Positions 8,794-16,982 of a stretch of DNA of 64,000 bases are shown one piece after another (positions within the stretch are counted from its first letter, which is position 1; the number at the start of each line of letters is the position of its first letter). The position numbers and the translations under genes are program-made. The notes below the pieces were generated by a model, which saw nothing but the letters and a program-made list of their open reading frames with translations, ran no database searches and was not told where the DNA came from. Origin of the DNA: Chromobacterium violaceum ATCC 12472 (GTDB lineage Bacteria > Pseudomonadota > Gammaproteobacteria > Burkholderiales > Chromobacteriaceae). Where the stretch lies: positions 4,287,752-4,351,751 of the forward strand of contig NC_005085.1 in NCBI RefSeq assembly GCF_000007705.1, in the 5' to 3' direction.

Positions 8794-9336
8794 TCAAACG
8801 CCGGCAACGCATTGCGTCTTGCCGCCTAAACGGCGGATCAATTCCGGATAGCGTCCTGGGCCACTTGGCAAGGTCTGAACTACATCGAAATGTTGCTGGC
8901 AATCAATAATCACCCTTGCCTCGTCACAGGGCAGGATGATCAACGTCACGCCGCAAGTCCCATCATATTTCGGCACCGATACGATGGCAGTATGCCGGGT
9001 GTAGCGGGACTCATGAATCTTGTCCCAGCGATTGATCGCTTCCTGATTACTGGCTGGCCGTTTAGAGCCATCCGGATTGCCCCAGCGCTGCGGATCTTTC
9101 ATCCACTCGACTGTCGCCGTCATTCCCGGCTGCCATTTGGCGGGATACTCGATACAGCAATCATCGCCGCCGCTGCCGGCGATACCCTGACCATTGAATT
9201 TCGCCCAAACAATGCTGGTTCGATTATCGGTATTGATCACCCGTCCCGAGCCACCCATCATCTTGGGCTCGCCCATGCCCTGACAGCCCGCCAGACCGAT
9301 CAACGCGCCTCCCCAGAGCAAGCGCCGCCAGCTCAT
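8794..9336 (-). CDS. DUF3304 lipoprotein, probable lipase immunity protein (copy B)
   Basis: A 180-residue lipoprotein, signal peptide MSWRRLLWGGALIGLAGC, acylated C18. It is closely similar to copy A: the segment from GEPKMMGG to the WMKDP motif is nearly unchanged. The middle (about residues 75-110) differs, where a binding face for a specific lipase could lie. The frame is open further upstream, but the ATG at 9336 forms an ATGA overlap with the DUF4123 stop and places the signal peptide first. Tandem immunity copies could widen protection against lipases of sister strains. Confidence 0.88.
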   Translation of the reverse strand: MSWRRLLWGGALIGLAGCQGMGEPKMMGGSGRVINTDNRTSIVWAKFNGQGIAGSGGDDCCIEYPAKWQPGMTATVEWMKDPQRWGNPDGSKRPASNQEAINRWDKIHESRYTRHTAIVSVPKYDGTCGVTLIILPCDEARVIIDCQQHFDVVQTLPSGPGRYPELIRRLGGKTQCVAGV

Positions 9337-10124
9337 GCGTTTTCCCTGAGCATGCGCTCCACTACCGGGATCCGCTCCGCCTCGGACCACAACTTGGCCT
9401 TGTCCGCCGCCTGATGGGCCTGCGCCAAGCGGCGCACCAGCTCCTCTTCGGAATCCAGGCCATACAGCTGCGGCACCAACAGGTGGTTTTGCCGCCAGGT
9501 TTCCGCCAAATGCCAGCAGGCCAGCGCGTCGATATGCGGCTGCTCCAGCGTCAGCGTGTCATGCACCCACTCCAGTGGCGGCAACGACTGCAGCGCGGTG
9601 GCGTCCAGCATGCGGGCGTGGCCGTCGCGGTCCAGCCAGTGCCATTGCACCGCCGGCTCCAACAGCAACTGGCGGCGCGGCTCGTCCAATGCGTCCACCA
9701 CGGCGGCGAACAGCCGCGGATCGTGGAAACGCAGCACGCCCTGCTGCAAGCCTTTGTCCCAGGAGGCCTGCATGCACAGCGTCAGCCGCTCGGCCAGTTG
9801 GTCGTAGTCCCAACCGCTGAACAGCGCCAGCACCCGCGGCTGGCCCTGCCATTGCCGCAGCAGTTTCAGCAAGCGCGTTTGCGGCTGATTGGCATCCAGG
9901 CGCACCAAGACCGGGCCTTCGTCGGCGGCCTCGGCATGCGGGGTGTCTTGCAACAGCATGCGCGGCGGATACAGCGCGCCCACCCGGCTTTGCCAGCGCG
10001 CGCCCATCTCGGCTTGATCGACGATCAAGTCCAGCCACGGCAGCTCCAGCTCTCGCGCCGTCTGCAATAACATGTACAGCCAGGCTTCCGGGCTGGGGGC
10101 GGTCATCACGATTTGCGGCTTCAT
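9333..10124 (-). CDS. DUF4123 effector adaptor/chaperone
   Basis: A 263-residue cytosolic protein of the DUF4123 (Tap-1/TEC) family. These adaptors bind a specific effector and load it on its cognate VgrG. The N-terminal half carries the typical LYMLLQTAR...LPWLDLIVDQAE pattern; a helical tail rich in Glu and Ala follows. It is coupled by ATGA overlaps on both sides: with vgrG (10121-10124) and with the DUF3304 gene (9333-9336). That order (vgrG, adaptor, immunity, lipase) argues that it loads the DUF2235 lipase encoded downstream. MKPQIVMTA at 10124 is chosen as the start because of the overlap. Confidence 0.88.
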   Translation of the reverse strand: MKPQIVMTAPSPEAWLYMLLQTARELELPWLDLIVDQAEMGARWQSRVGALYPPRMLLQDTPHAEAADEGPVLVRLDANQPQTRLLKLLRQWQGQPRVLALFSGWDYDQLAERLTLCMQASWDKGLQQGVLRFHDPRLFAAVVDALDEPRRQLLLEPAVQWHWLDRDGHARMLDATALQSLPPLEWVHDTLTLEQPHIDALACWHLAETWRQNHLLVPQLYGLDSEEELVRRLAQAHQAADKAKLWSEAERIPVVERMLRENA

Positions 10125-12739
10125 TTGGCGGCCACCAGCGGGTTGGCCTGGCTGAACGCCTGTGCCATGCATTGCTTGCATACGGTATTGGGGAAGCGCG
10201 GCAGCGGCGGATTCATTTGATCCGGTCCGCTGAAATTGTGGCTGGCACCCTTGATGCTGATGGTGCCCGGCGCGTGTAGCTCGATCTTGCCGTCCTTCAG
10301 GCGGATATAGGCCCCACCGGAGGTCAACAGGATTTCCTGCTTAGCATTGACGTGTATCGTCTGCTTGGCCGAGGTGATGGTCACATCCTTATCCGCCGTC
10401 AGCTCCATCGCGTCGCTCTGCGCCTGCACCTGCACCTTGCCCTTCGCCGCGATCAGCTTCAGCGCCACCTTGTCCTTCACCCCCGCCACGAACAGGCTGA
10501 TGTGCTGGCCCACGTTGTGAATCCAGCGCCGTCCCGTGGTGTGGTTGGCGTCGCGCTGGGCGACCAGGTTCAGGTTCTGGCCGGCGGAGACGGTCTGGCT
10601 TTGTTCGGTGAGGGCGGCGATGCCTGCGGGCGCGGACAGCACCAGCAGCGGCTGCTGTCCCGCTTGATCCTTGGCGGTCTTGCCATCCTTGTCGGTGTTC
10701 GATCCCGCTTCCCAGGCCTTCAGCGCGTCGACGTGGTGCTGCAGGTGGCCGTCGGTTTTCTTGCCGGCCTTGGCGTTGTCCGGGCCGATTTCGTCGGGGC
10801 CGGTTTCCATGGCGTCGGCCAGCTGGCCGCTGGCGGTTTCGGCCAAGGCTTGCGAGAGGCTCAAGGCGGCGTCGAGCTGGCTCTGCGCATGCTCGCGCGC
10901 CAGCTGTTTGCCGGATGCGCCGTTCTGCGCTTCGGTGGTGAGCAGCAGGCCGTGGGCGGCGCGGATGGCGCCGTGGTGGTCGGTTCTGAGCTCGAAGCCG
11001 TCGCCGCGTGGCAGGGCCTTGCCGTTGCTGCGCGGGTGGGCGAGGTAGCCCTGGTTGAGCTGGGTCTTGCCCGGCTCGCTGCTGAGCTTGGCGCGCACTT
11101 CGCCCGGGGTGTCGTCGAACAGCAGCTCGTTGTAGCCGCCGCCCTGGTGTTCTTTGGATTTGATGCCGGACAGCGTCTTGTTGGCCGGCAGGCTGCCGGC
11201 GCCGCTGAAGTCGGGCGTGGGGTGGCTGCCGTTGTACAAGACGCCGGTGATCACCGGGCGGTCGATGTCGCCTTCGATGAAGTCGACCAGCACTTCCTGG
11301 CCGATGCGCGGGATGAACTGGTGGCCCCAGCCGGCGCCGGCCGACGGCATGGCGACGCGCAGCCAGCAGGAGGATTTGTCGTCCAGCGCGGCGCCGATGG
11401 TGGGGTGCTCGTCCGGCCGCTGCCAGTGGAACTGCACCTTGATGCGGCCGTGTTGGTCGGTGTGGACTTCCTCGCCGGCCGGTCCCACCACAGTGGCGGT
11501 CTGCACGCCGCGCGATTTCGGTTTGGCGTGTTCTGTACCGGCATAGGCCGGGGTCAGCGGGATGCCGTGGCGCTGGGCCTGAATGCGGGTGGTAAACGGG
11601 GCGTCGGTTTGGTCGTCCGTCGGCAGGATGGACTGCAGATCGGTCGGCAGGTTGTTGCGCACCTGCAGCGTCTGGCCGGTGACGACGAATTCGCGCTGCT
11701 CGTGGCTGTCGGCCTCGTGCGCCGGGTGGTCGTCCAGGCGGAACCACTGGCCGGCGGTCAGGCCGCGGATGGAGCCGGCGCCTTCGAAGCTCTTGGCCTG
11801 CAGGTCGTGCGCCTGCTGGCGCAGCCGGGCGTAGTGGCTCAACTGCTCGGCGTCGCCGGCGTAGTACAGGCCCTGCGGATCGTAGTCCTGCAGGCTGGAC
11901 TGCAGCGCCTGGCCGCCCGGGCCCTGGTCGATCTGGCTGCTGTCGCCGGTGTGCTGGGTGGACACCGGCTGGTAGTCGAAGGTGGCCAGCGCCACGTTGC
12001 CGGGCACGATCTGGCGGGCGGCGCTCCAGTCGGTGAGGCCGTCTTCCTCTTCCGTCGCGTCGCTGCGGTGGAAGCGCACCCGCTCCACCTCGGCCGGCGG
12101 CAGGCTGTAGGCGTCGTCGAACACCGCCAGCTTGACCTGGGGCGCGTCGCCGTCGACGTGCTCGAAGCGCCAGGCGTAACCCTCCTCGTGCAGCAGGCGG
12201 ACGATGAAGCTGAAGTCGTCCTCGCGGTATTGCAGGCAATAGCTGCGCGGCTGCGCCGGGCCGACCTTGAACTCCACCGTTTGCGCGCGCGCGAACACCG
12301 GGTTGGCCGCCTGATGCTCATGGACGATCTGCTGGACGATGTCCGGCACGCTCAAGTCCTGGAACACGCGCGAGGTGCGGCGGTGGCGCAGTAGCGCGAT
12401 CGGCGGCTCGATGGTGAGGCCGTACTGGGCGAAGCCGCCGTCGGAACCCATCAGCCGGGCCTGGCTGACCACGCCGCAGCGGATGGTCTCCTGGCCCTGG
12501 GCGTCGGCGATGCCGATGCGGGCGGCCTGGCCGAGCAGGGTCTTGAGTTCGATGGCGCCGTCGGGGGAAAGGCAGGTGAGTTGATAGCGGTAGGCCTGGG
12601 ACACGCCTTCTTCGCCATTGAGGCTTTGCGGCAGCAGCTGCTCGGCGGCGACCTGTCCGCTGCCCAGCTCCAGGGTGAGCAGGCGCTGGTCTTGATTGAA
12701 GGCGGAGGCGAAGCTGGCTAGGAGAGAGCTAAGGTCCAT
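10121..12739 (-). CDS. vgrG: T6SS spike protein VgrG (copy 1)
   Basis: An 872-residue VgrG/TssI that forms the trimeric puncturing tip on the Hcp tube. The N-terminal two thirds match the phage gp27/gp5-like core, including the stretch YAWRFEH near residue 190. An OB-fold region follows with VATPA-like motifs such as DQHGRIKVQFHW near 430 and PRIGQEVLVDFIEGD near 490. A DUF2345-type beta-helix needle follows. The last 80 residues end with a CKQCM motif. It is about 95% identical to the vgrG at 24950, except for the last 85 residues or so. The needle tip has no extra enzymatic domain, so cargo is probably carried through the DUF4123 adaptor. A 108-base gap separates it from the OmpA-like gene. 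Confidence 0.96.
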   Translation of the reverse strand: MDLSSLLASFASAFNQDQRLLTLELGSGQVAAEQLLPQSLNGEEGVSQAYRYQLTCLSPDGAIELKTLLGQAARIGIADAQGQETIRCGVVSQARLMGSDGGFAQYGLTIEPPIALLRHRRTSRVFQDLSVPDIVQQIVHEHQAANPVFARAQTVEFKVGPAQPRSYCLQYREDDFSFIVRLLHEEGYAWRFEHVDGDAPQVKLAVFDDAYSLPPAEVERVRFHRSDATEEEDGLTDWSAARQIVPGNVALATFDYQPVSTQHTGDSSQIDQGPGGQALQSSLQDYDPQGLYYAGDAEQLSHYARLRQQAHDLQAKSFEGAGSIRGLTAGQWFRLDDHPAHEADSHEQREFVVTGQTLQVRNNLPTDLQSILPTDDQTDAPFTTRIQAQRHGIPLTPAYAGTEHAKPKSRGVQTATVVGPAGEEVHTDQHGRIKVQFHWQRPDEHPTIGAALDDKSSCWLRVAMPSAGAGWGHQFIPRIGQEVLVDFIEGDIDRPVITGVLYNGSHPTPDFSGAGSLPANKTLSGIKSKEHQGGGYNELLFDDTPGEVRAKLSSEPGKTQLNQGYLAHPRSNGKALPRGDGFELRTDHHGAIRAAHGLLLTTEAQNGASGKQLAREHAQSQLDAALSLSQALAETASGQLADAMETGPDEIGPDNAKAGKKTDGHLQHHVDALKAWEAGSNTDKDGKTAKDQAGQQPLLVLSAPAGIAALTEQSQTVSAGQNLNLVAQRDANHTTGRRWIHNVGQHISLFVAGVKDKVALKLIAAKGKVQVQAQSDAMELTADKDVTITSAKQTIHVNAKQEILLTSGGAYIRLKDGKIELHAPGTISIKGASHNFSGPDQMNPPLPRFPNTVCKQCMAQAFSQANPLVAAK
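10385..12690 (-). repeat. Inverted repeat arm 1 (vgrG homology)
   Basis: This interval of vgrG copy 1 is almost identical at the DNA level to 24999-27303 on the opposite strand. Similarity fades within the first 50 bases of the gene and after the codons for DKDVTI near the C-terminus. The limits are estimated by eye. Confidence 0.8.
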
Positions 12740-12847
12740 GGCGCAATCTATCCGTTATCGTGTATCTGAAGGCTTTGATGCCGCTCCGTGGGGCTCACGC
12801 CGATATCGGCGGAGATGCGGCGACGGGGCGGCTGTTTCCTGCGTCTA

Positions 12848-13285
12848 TCAGTCGTTGACGACCAGGCGCACGCCATGCACTGGACGCTCGGTGTCGTAGC
12901 GCAGGGTGATCTTGCTGGACGGCACGCCGGCGTTCATCAGGTAATCGCGCACATTGGCGGCGCGAGTCTGGGACGCGGCCTTGGCGTTGCCGATGTCGCG
13001 GCGATAGCAATGACCGCGGATCAGGATGGATTTGGCGGTCTTCAGCTTGGGCAGCAGCAGGTCCAGCTGGGCCTCGCCTACCGGAGTGAGCTTGGCGTTC
13101 ATCTTTTCAAACGGAACCAGGGTAGCGTCGGCCGCGTAGTTGGCGGCAGCCTGCTTGGCAATCTGCGCCTTAGCATCATTGGCTGCGGCGGCGGCCTTGC
13201 TGGCCTCCACTTGCTCCTTGGTCGGCACCGTTTTGCAGGCGGCGCAAGACAAGGCGACAACCACGGCGATCAACAAACGTTTCAT
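12848..13285 (-). CDS. OmpA-like lipoprotein next to hcp
   Basis: A 145-residue exported protein with signal sequence MKRLLIAVVVALSCAAC. The cysteine at C17 (or C14) is the likely lipidation site, although the lipobox is not canonical. A helical Ala/Lys/Gln-rich linker leads into a C-terminal OmpA-like fold, with RGHCYRRD where GHTD is usual, then ASQTRAANVRDYL and GVPSSKITLRYD. These match the peptidoglycan-binding OmpA pattern including the conserved Arg, but with an altered first motif. The TssL here lacks an OmpA domain, so this protein may anchor the membrane complex to peptidoglycan. The ATG at 13285 is preferred over an in-frame TTG at 13300 because GGGGAAAG lies upstream at fitting distance. 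Confidence 0.85.
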   Translation of the reverse strand: MKRLLIAVVVALSCAACKTVPTKEQVEASKAAAAANDAKAQIAKQAAANYAADATLVPFEKMNAKLTPVGEAQLDLLLPKLKTAKSILIRGHCYRRDIGNAKAASQTRAANVRDYLMNAGVPSSKITLRYDTERPVHGVRLVVND

Positions 13286-13302
13286 AGCGACTTTCCCCAA
13301 GT

Positions 13303-13340
13303 TAAAAAAAACTTAAAAACCCGCCCGGGGCCGGGCGGGT
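13303..13340 (-). terminator. Rho-independent terminator after hcp
   Basis: A 10-bp perfect GC stem (ACCCGCCCGG paired with CCGGGCGGGT, 2-base loop) at 13319-13340, followed on the minus strand by TTTTAAG and a run of eight T. It directly follows hcp and should limit read-through into the lipoprotein, vgrG and lipase genes. Confidence 0.9.
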
Positions 13341-13359
13341 CAGAATTCCATCGCTGGAA

Positions 13360-13857
13360 TTAGGCGATTACTTTGTTCGCGGTCAGGTCCCAACCGGCGC
13401 TGACATTGCCGCCGCCGGCGCCGTCGGCGCGCTTCTGCTGGGTGTAGGTCCACTTGATCTTGCCGTAGCTGAAGCTCACCTTTTCGGCCGGGAAGCCGCT
13501 GTCGGTGGCGGAGCCGTGCGGCTCAACCTTGGAGATCAGGACTTGTTCCATCTTGATTTCCATGTACTTCACCTTGTCGCCACCCGCGCGGCACAGCTCG
13601 ATGGTGATCTCCTTGATGTGCTTGCCGGTGCAGCAAGCTTCGTAGATCTTCGGGCTGGCTTTGTCCAGGAAGTGGGTGATTTCGTACACGCCGTGGTTCA
13701 CGCGTTCGGCGGTAGCGCCGCCGGCGGTGCTGGCGGAAGCCTGGGCCGGTTGTTCCAGCTTGTGGCTGAACGATTGGATTTCGATCCAGTCTTTGTGCTT
13801 GTCGTCGCCGCTTTCGCCAGGAATGCCATCGATTTTCAGAAATGCATCAAAAGCCAT
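13360..13857 (-). CDS. hcp: T6SS tube protein Hcp (TssD)
   Basis: A 165-residue Hcp-family protein whose hexameric rings stack to form the expelled inner tube. The start MAFDAFLKIDGIPGESGD and the later motif HKDWIEIQSFSH are characteristic, as is the C-terminal KWTYTQQ segment. A strong AAGGAG site is 8 bases before the ATG. The gene lies between two hairpins: one in the tssC-hcp gap and a strong terminator after the stop. That would allow hcp mRNA to accumulate separately from its neighbours, in keeping with the large amounts of Hcp needed. Confidence 0.97.
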   Translation of the reverse strand: MAFDAFLKIDGIPGESGDDKHKDWIEIQSFSHKLEQPAQASASTAGGATAERVNHGVYEITHFLDKASPKIYEACCTGKHIKEITIELCRAGGDKVKYMEIKMEQVLISKVEPHGSATDSGFPAEKVSFSYGKIKWTYTQQKRADGAGGGNVSAGWDLTANKVIA

Positions 13858-13882
13858 CAGTACTTCTCCTTAAACAAGGTTC

Positions 13883-13907
13883 AAAAAATGGGGGCGGGAC
13901 TCCCCCA
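13883..13907 (-). terminator. Intercistronic hairpin between tssC and hcp
   Basis: On the minus strand a TGGGGG/CCCCCA stem with a 7-base loop is followed by ATTTTTT. It is a weak terminator or processing hairpin, leaving only about 25 bases before hcp. That is too little for a separate hcp promoter, so attenuation or mRNA stabilisation is more likely. Confidence 0.5.
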
Positions 13908-13926
13908 AGCTGATCAATGCGTCGCG

Positions 13927-15405
13927 TTAGCCCGCCGGTTGCGGCAGCTCGGCCACCAGACGCAAAGAAATCGTCAGCTCGTCGAGCTGGAAATGAGGGC
14001 GCAGGAAAGCGGCGGCGCGGTAGACGCCCGGCTTGCCGGGCACTTCCACCACGTCGACGCGCGCTTCGCGCAGCGGGTACTTGGCCTTGGCTTCCTGGCT
14101 GGCGGAATCGTCCAGCAGCACGTACTGGGCCAGCCAGGTGTTCAGGTAGTCCTGGACGTTCTGGCGCGAAGCGAAGCTGCCGATCTTGTCGCGCATGATG
14201 GACTTCATGTAATGCGCGATGCGGGATACCGCGAAGATGTACGGCAGCTGCGTGGACAGGCGCGCGTTGGCGTTGGCCGAGTCGGTGTTGTAGGTCTTGG
14301 CCTTTTGCGCCGACTGGCCGCCGAAGAAGGCCGCGTAGTCGGTGTTCTTGCAGTGCACCAGCGAGATGAAGCCCAGGTCGGACAGCAGCTTCTCGGTGCG
14401 GTCGGTGATCGCCACCTCGGTCGGGCACTTCAGCGCCACTTCGCCGTCGTCGGTCTTGAAGGTGTGGGCCGGCAGGCCTTCCACCAGGCCGCCGCCTTCC
14501 ACGCCGCGGATGGCCGCCAGCCAGCCGAACTGGGCGAAGGCGTCGGTCAGGCGCGCGGCGTAGGCGTAAGCCGCGTTGGTCCACAAGTATTTGTCGTGGT
14601 TGCTGCCGTCGACATTTTCCTCGAAATCGAATTCCTCGACCGGCACATTGTCGCGGCCGTACGGCAGGCGGCCCAGCACATGCGGCAGCACCAGGCCGAC
14701 GTAGCGGGAGTCTTCCGATTCGCGGAACGACTTCCACTTCGCGTACTCGACGGTGTCGAAGATCTTCGCCAGATCGCGCGGCTTGCCGATGTCGGCGAAG
14801 CTTTCCAGGCCGAACAAGCCCGGATCGGCCGACGAGATCAGCGGCGCGTGGGCGGAGGCGGCCACGTGGGACAGCTCGTCCAGCAGGTAGAAGTCTTCCG
14901 GGTGGCGGGTGAATTCGTAGTCGCCCACCAGCGCGGCGTAAGGCGCGCCGCCGAAGGTGCCGTACTCTTCCTCGTAGATTTTCTTGAACAGCGCGCTCTG
15001 GTCAAACTCGGCGGCAGCCTTGAAGTCCTTGACCAAGTCCTTCTTGGACGCGTTCAGCACCTTGATCTTCAGCTGGGTGCTGGTTTCGGACTGCATCACC
15101 AGGTAGTTCAGGCCGCGCCACGAAGCTTCCAGTTTCTGGAACTCGGCGTGGTGCATCACGTTGTTCAACTGGTCGGAGATCAGCTTGTCGATCTCGGCGA
15201 TGCGGGCGTCGATGCTGGCCGACAGGTCGCGCGAGACGGTGACGCTGCCCTGCAGCACCTGGTCGACCAGTTCGCCGATCAGGTCGCGGGTGTGGCTTTT
15301 CTCGCTTTCATTGGTGGCGATGCGGCTCTGCTCGATGATGCTGTCGAGCAGGCTGACGCCTTCCGCCGCGGCCGGCGCCGCCTGTTGTTGCAATTCCGCG
15401 CTCAC
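13927..15405 (-). CDS. tssC: T6SS contractile sheath large subunit TssC
   Basis: TssC (VipB/EvpB) forms the contractile sheath with TssB. It is 492 residues, the standard length. It shows the conserved region FQKLEASWRGLNYLV near residue 95, the LIGDYEF-like ALVGDYEFTRHPED near 165, and the C-terminal region RPHFQLDELTISLRLVAELP. The start codon is GTG at 15405; it overlaps the tssB stop (GTGA), which indicates translational coupling and 1:1 expression. The protein is cytoplasmic and is disassembled by ClpV. Confidence 0.97.
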   Translation of the reverse strand: MSAELQQQAAPAAAEGVSLLDSIIEQSRIATNESEKSHTRDLIGELVDQVLQGSVTVSRDLSASIDARIAEIDKLISDQLNNVMHHAEFQKLEASWRGLNYLVMQSETSTQLKIKVLNASKKDLVKDFKAAAEFDQSALFKKIYEEEYGTFGGAPYAALVGDYEFTRHPEDFYLLDELSHVAASAHAPLISSADPGLFGLESFADIGKPRDLAKIFDTVEYAKWKSFRESEDSRYVGLVLPHVLGRLPYGRDNVPVEEFDFEENVDGSNHDKYLWTNAAYAYAARLTDAFAQFGWLAAIRGVEGGGLVEGLPAHTFKTDDGEVALKCPTEVAITDRTEKLLSDLGFISLVHCKNTDYAAFFGGQSAQKAKTYNTDSANANARLSTQLPYIFAVSRIAHYMKSIMRDKIGSFASRQNVQDYLNTWLAQYVLLDDSASQEAKAKYPLREARVDVVEVPGKPGVYRAAAFLRPHFQLDELTISLRLVAELPQPAG

Positions 15406-15908
15406 TGCTCGCCTCCTTCTTTCTTGCCGCCGATCTGGCGCAGCTTCTCGGTATCGCGCACCACTTCGTCCAGCAGCTCTTCGAGCTTGTCGTTGCCGGC
15501 CAGCTTATTGCGCAGATCGGCCAGGCGGGTGCGGGCCTCCAGCAGCTGGTTCAACGGGTCGATCTGGCGAACCACGTTCTGCGGCTCGAAATCCGACAGG
15601 CTCTCGAAATTCAATTCCACGCCCAGCTGGGTGCCGTCGTCCTTCAGCGCGTTGTCCACCTTCATCGCCAGGCGCGGCGCCATGCCCTTCAGCACCTCGT
15701 CGAAGTTGTCGCGGTCGATCTGGACGAACTTGCGCTCCTTCATCTTCGGCAGCGGCTCCTTGCTGTGGCCGGAATAATCGCCCAGCACGCCCAGCACGAA
15801 CGGCAGCTCCTTGGTTTCGATCGCGTCGCCGATCTCGACGTCATAGGTGATCTGCACGCGCGGCGGACGGACCCTCGACAGTTTTTTCTGAGTGCTTTCC
15901 TTGCCCAT
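15402..15908 (-). CDS. tssB: T6SS contractile sheath small subunit TssB
   Basis: TssB (VipA) is the small sheath subunit, 168 residues. The family core VQITYDVEIGDAIETKELPF (about residues 18-37) and LPFVLGVLGDYSG are clearly visible, together with the C-terminal charged helix that docks on TssC. It overlaps tssC by 4 bases. The gap of 41 bases to tagF upstream indicates one operon running from tssM to hcp. Confidence 0.97.
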   Translation of the reverse strand: MGKESTQKKLSRVRPPRVQITYDVEIGDAIETKELPFVLGVLGDYSGHSKEPLPKMKERKFVQIDRDNFDEVLKGMAPRLAMKVDNALKDDGTQLGVELNFESLSDFEPQNVVRQIDPLNQLLEARTRLADLRNKLAGNDKLEELLDEVVRDTEKLRQIGGKKEGGEQ

Positions 15909-15949
15909 GGCTCTTCTCTACAAGATGTTCAAAAAGGTTCAAAACAAAG

Positions 15950-16975
15950 CTACGCAATATTGCGCGCGAGACTGGATAGAACGGTTCGCAACTGTGCTAA
16001 AGACAAGCCCGGATCGTTCAATTGCCGCCCCAGCACATAGGCCGCCTCGGCATAGGACTGGTGATTGCGCCAGGGCGCCTTCACGTCGTCGATATCCACC
16101 ACGTGCTTCGAATCGAGCGGCGCGCCCCAGCACTGGCTGGCGATCTGCTCGTTCAAACCCGCCGGCAGCAGCACCAGGAAATGCCCTTCCGGGCGGCGCA
16201 CGATCAGGCATTGCTCCAGCGCCGCGCCGTTGTCGGTGGCGGCGTGGTACAGCGCCAGCCAGGTGACCGCGGCCAACACGTTGTCGCCCTCCACCGCCGG
16301 CAAGGGCAGCACATAGGCCTGCACCGGCAGGCTGTCGCGGAACTTCTTCAGCAGCCGGTGGTGGAACACGAAAGCCAGCAGCACCGATTCCAGGTCGCCG
16401 CGGCCCGCCGCGCTCAGGCTGCGCGACAGGGAATCGGCGGTCGTCACCGACAGATGCTTCTCCAGCAGTTGCTGCGCCAGGTCGATGTCCGCCACTGACG
16501 AAGCGCCGAAGCGCAGCTGCTCCTCCAGAAACTGCTTGCAGGCCAGCATTTCCACCGAGTTCTCGATGGCGCTGGCCAACTGATCCCTGAGGCCGGTGAA
16601 GAACAGTTCGTTGGCCAGCAGCAGAATGGCGGTGGACGGCAGCGCCGGATCGATCGCCACCAGCGAGGCCGCCACCAGCGGGTAGTTGCGGCCGCCCTCG
16701 TCGCGGCTGGGCTGGATCACCCCCAGCGACAGCCAGTTGTGATCCCGGCTCTGCAGCACGAAGGAGGTCGGCGGCATGCCCAGATAATGGCGCGTCGCCT
16801 CCTCGGTGAATTCAAGCCGCTGCAGGCTCTGCGCCAGCAGCTGGTCCAATTGCATCGCCGCCGGATGGGTGGCGTTGACGCGCACGAAATCGGCGCGGCG
16901 CGGCAATTTGCCGAAAATGCAGTACTGCGGCGGCACCTCCTGGGTGCGCTTGAAATTGAGCGGCATGCCGTTCAT
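15950..16975 (-). CDS. tagF: T6SS regulator TagF
   Basis: A 341-residue protein of the TagF (DUF2094) family, a post-translational repressor of T6SS assembly in Pseudomonas and other species. The family signature FGKLPRRADFVRVN (about residues 22-35) is present. The conserved region WLSLGVIQPSRDEGGRNYPL (about 80-99) lies further on. The C-terminal half has no PppA phosphatase motif, so this is stand-alone TagF. No ppkA/pppA/fha genes are seen in the window, so its regulatory partners are either elsewhere or absent. It lies 7 bases downstream of tssM. Confidence 0.9.
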   Translation of the reverse strand: MNGMPLNFKRTQEVPPQYCIFGKLPRRADFVRVNATHPAAMQLDQLLAQSLQRLEFTEEATRHYLGMPPTSFVLQSRDHNWLSLGVIQPSRDEGGRNYPLVAASLVAIDPALPSTAILLLANELFFTGLRDQLASAIENSVEMLACKQFLEEQLRFGASSVADIDLAQQLLEKHLSVTTADSLSRSLSAAGRGDLESVLLAFVFHHRLLKKFRDSLPVQAYVLPLPAVEGDNVLAAVTWLALYHAATDNGAALEQCLIVRRPEGHFLVLLPAGLNEQIASQCWGAPLDSKHVVDIDDVKAPWRNHQSYAEAAYVLGRQLNDPGLSLAQLRTVLSSLARNIA

Positions 16976-16982
16976 CTCTCCA

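Noticed and set aside
10352..12394. Long plus-strand frame opposite vgrG copy 1, repeated opposite copy 2
   Set aside because: Both simply mirror the conserved VgrG coding strand and have no start context or recognisable domain.
13516..15777. A 753-codon plus-strand frame opposite hcp, tssC and tssB
   Set aside because: It runs through three certain genes and two intergenic gaps, so it cannot be a real gene.
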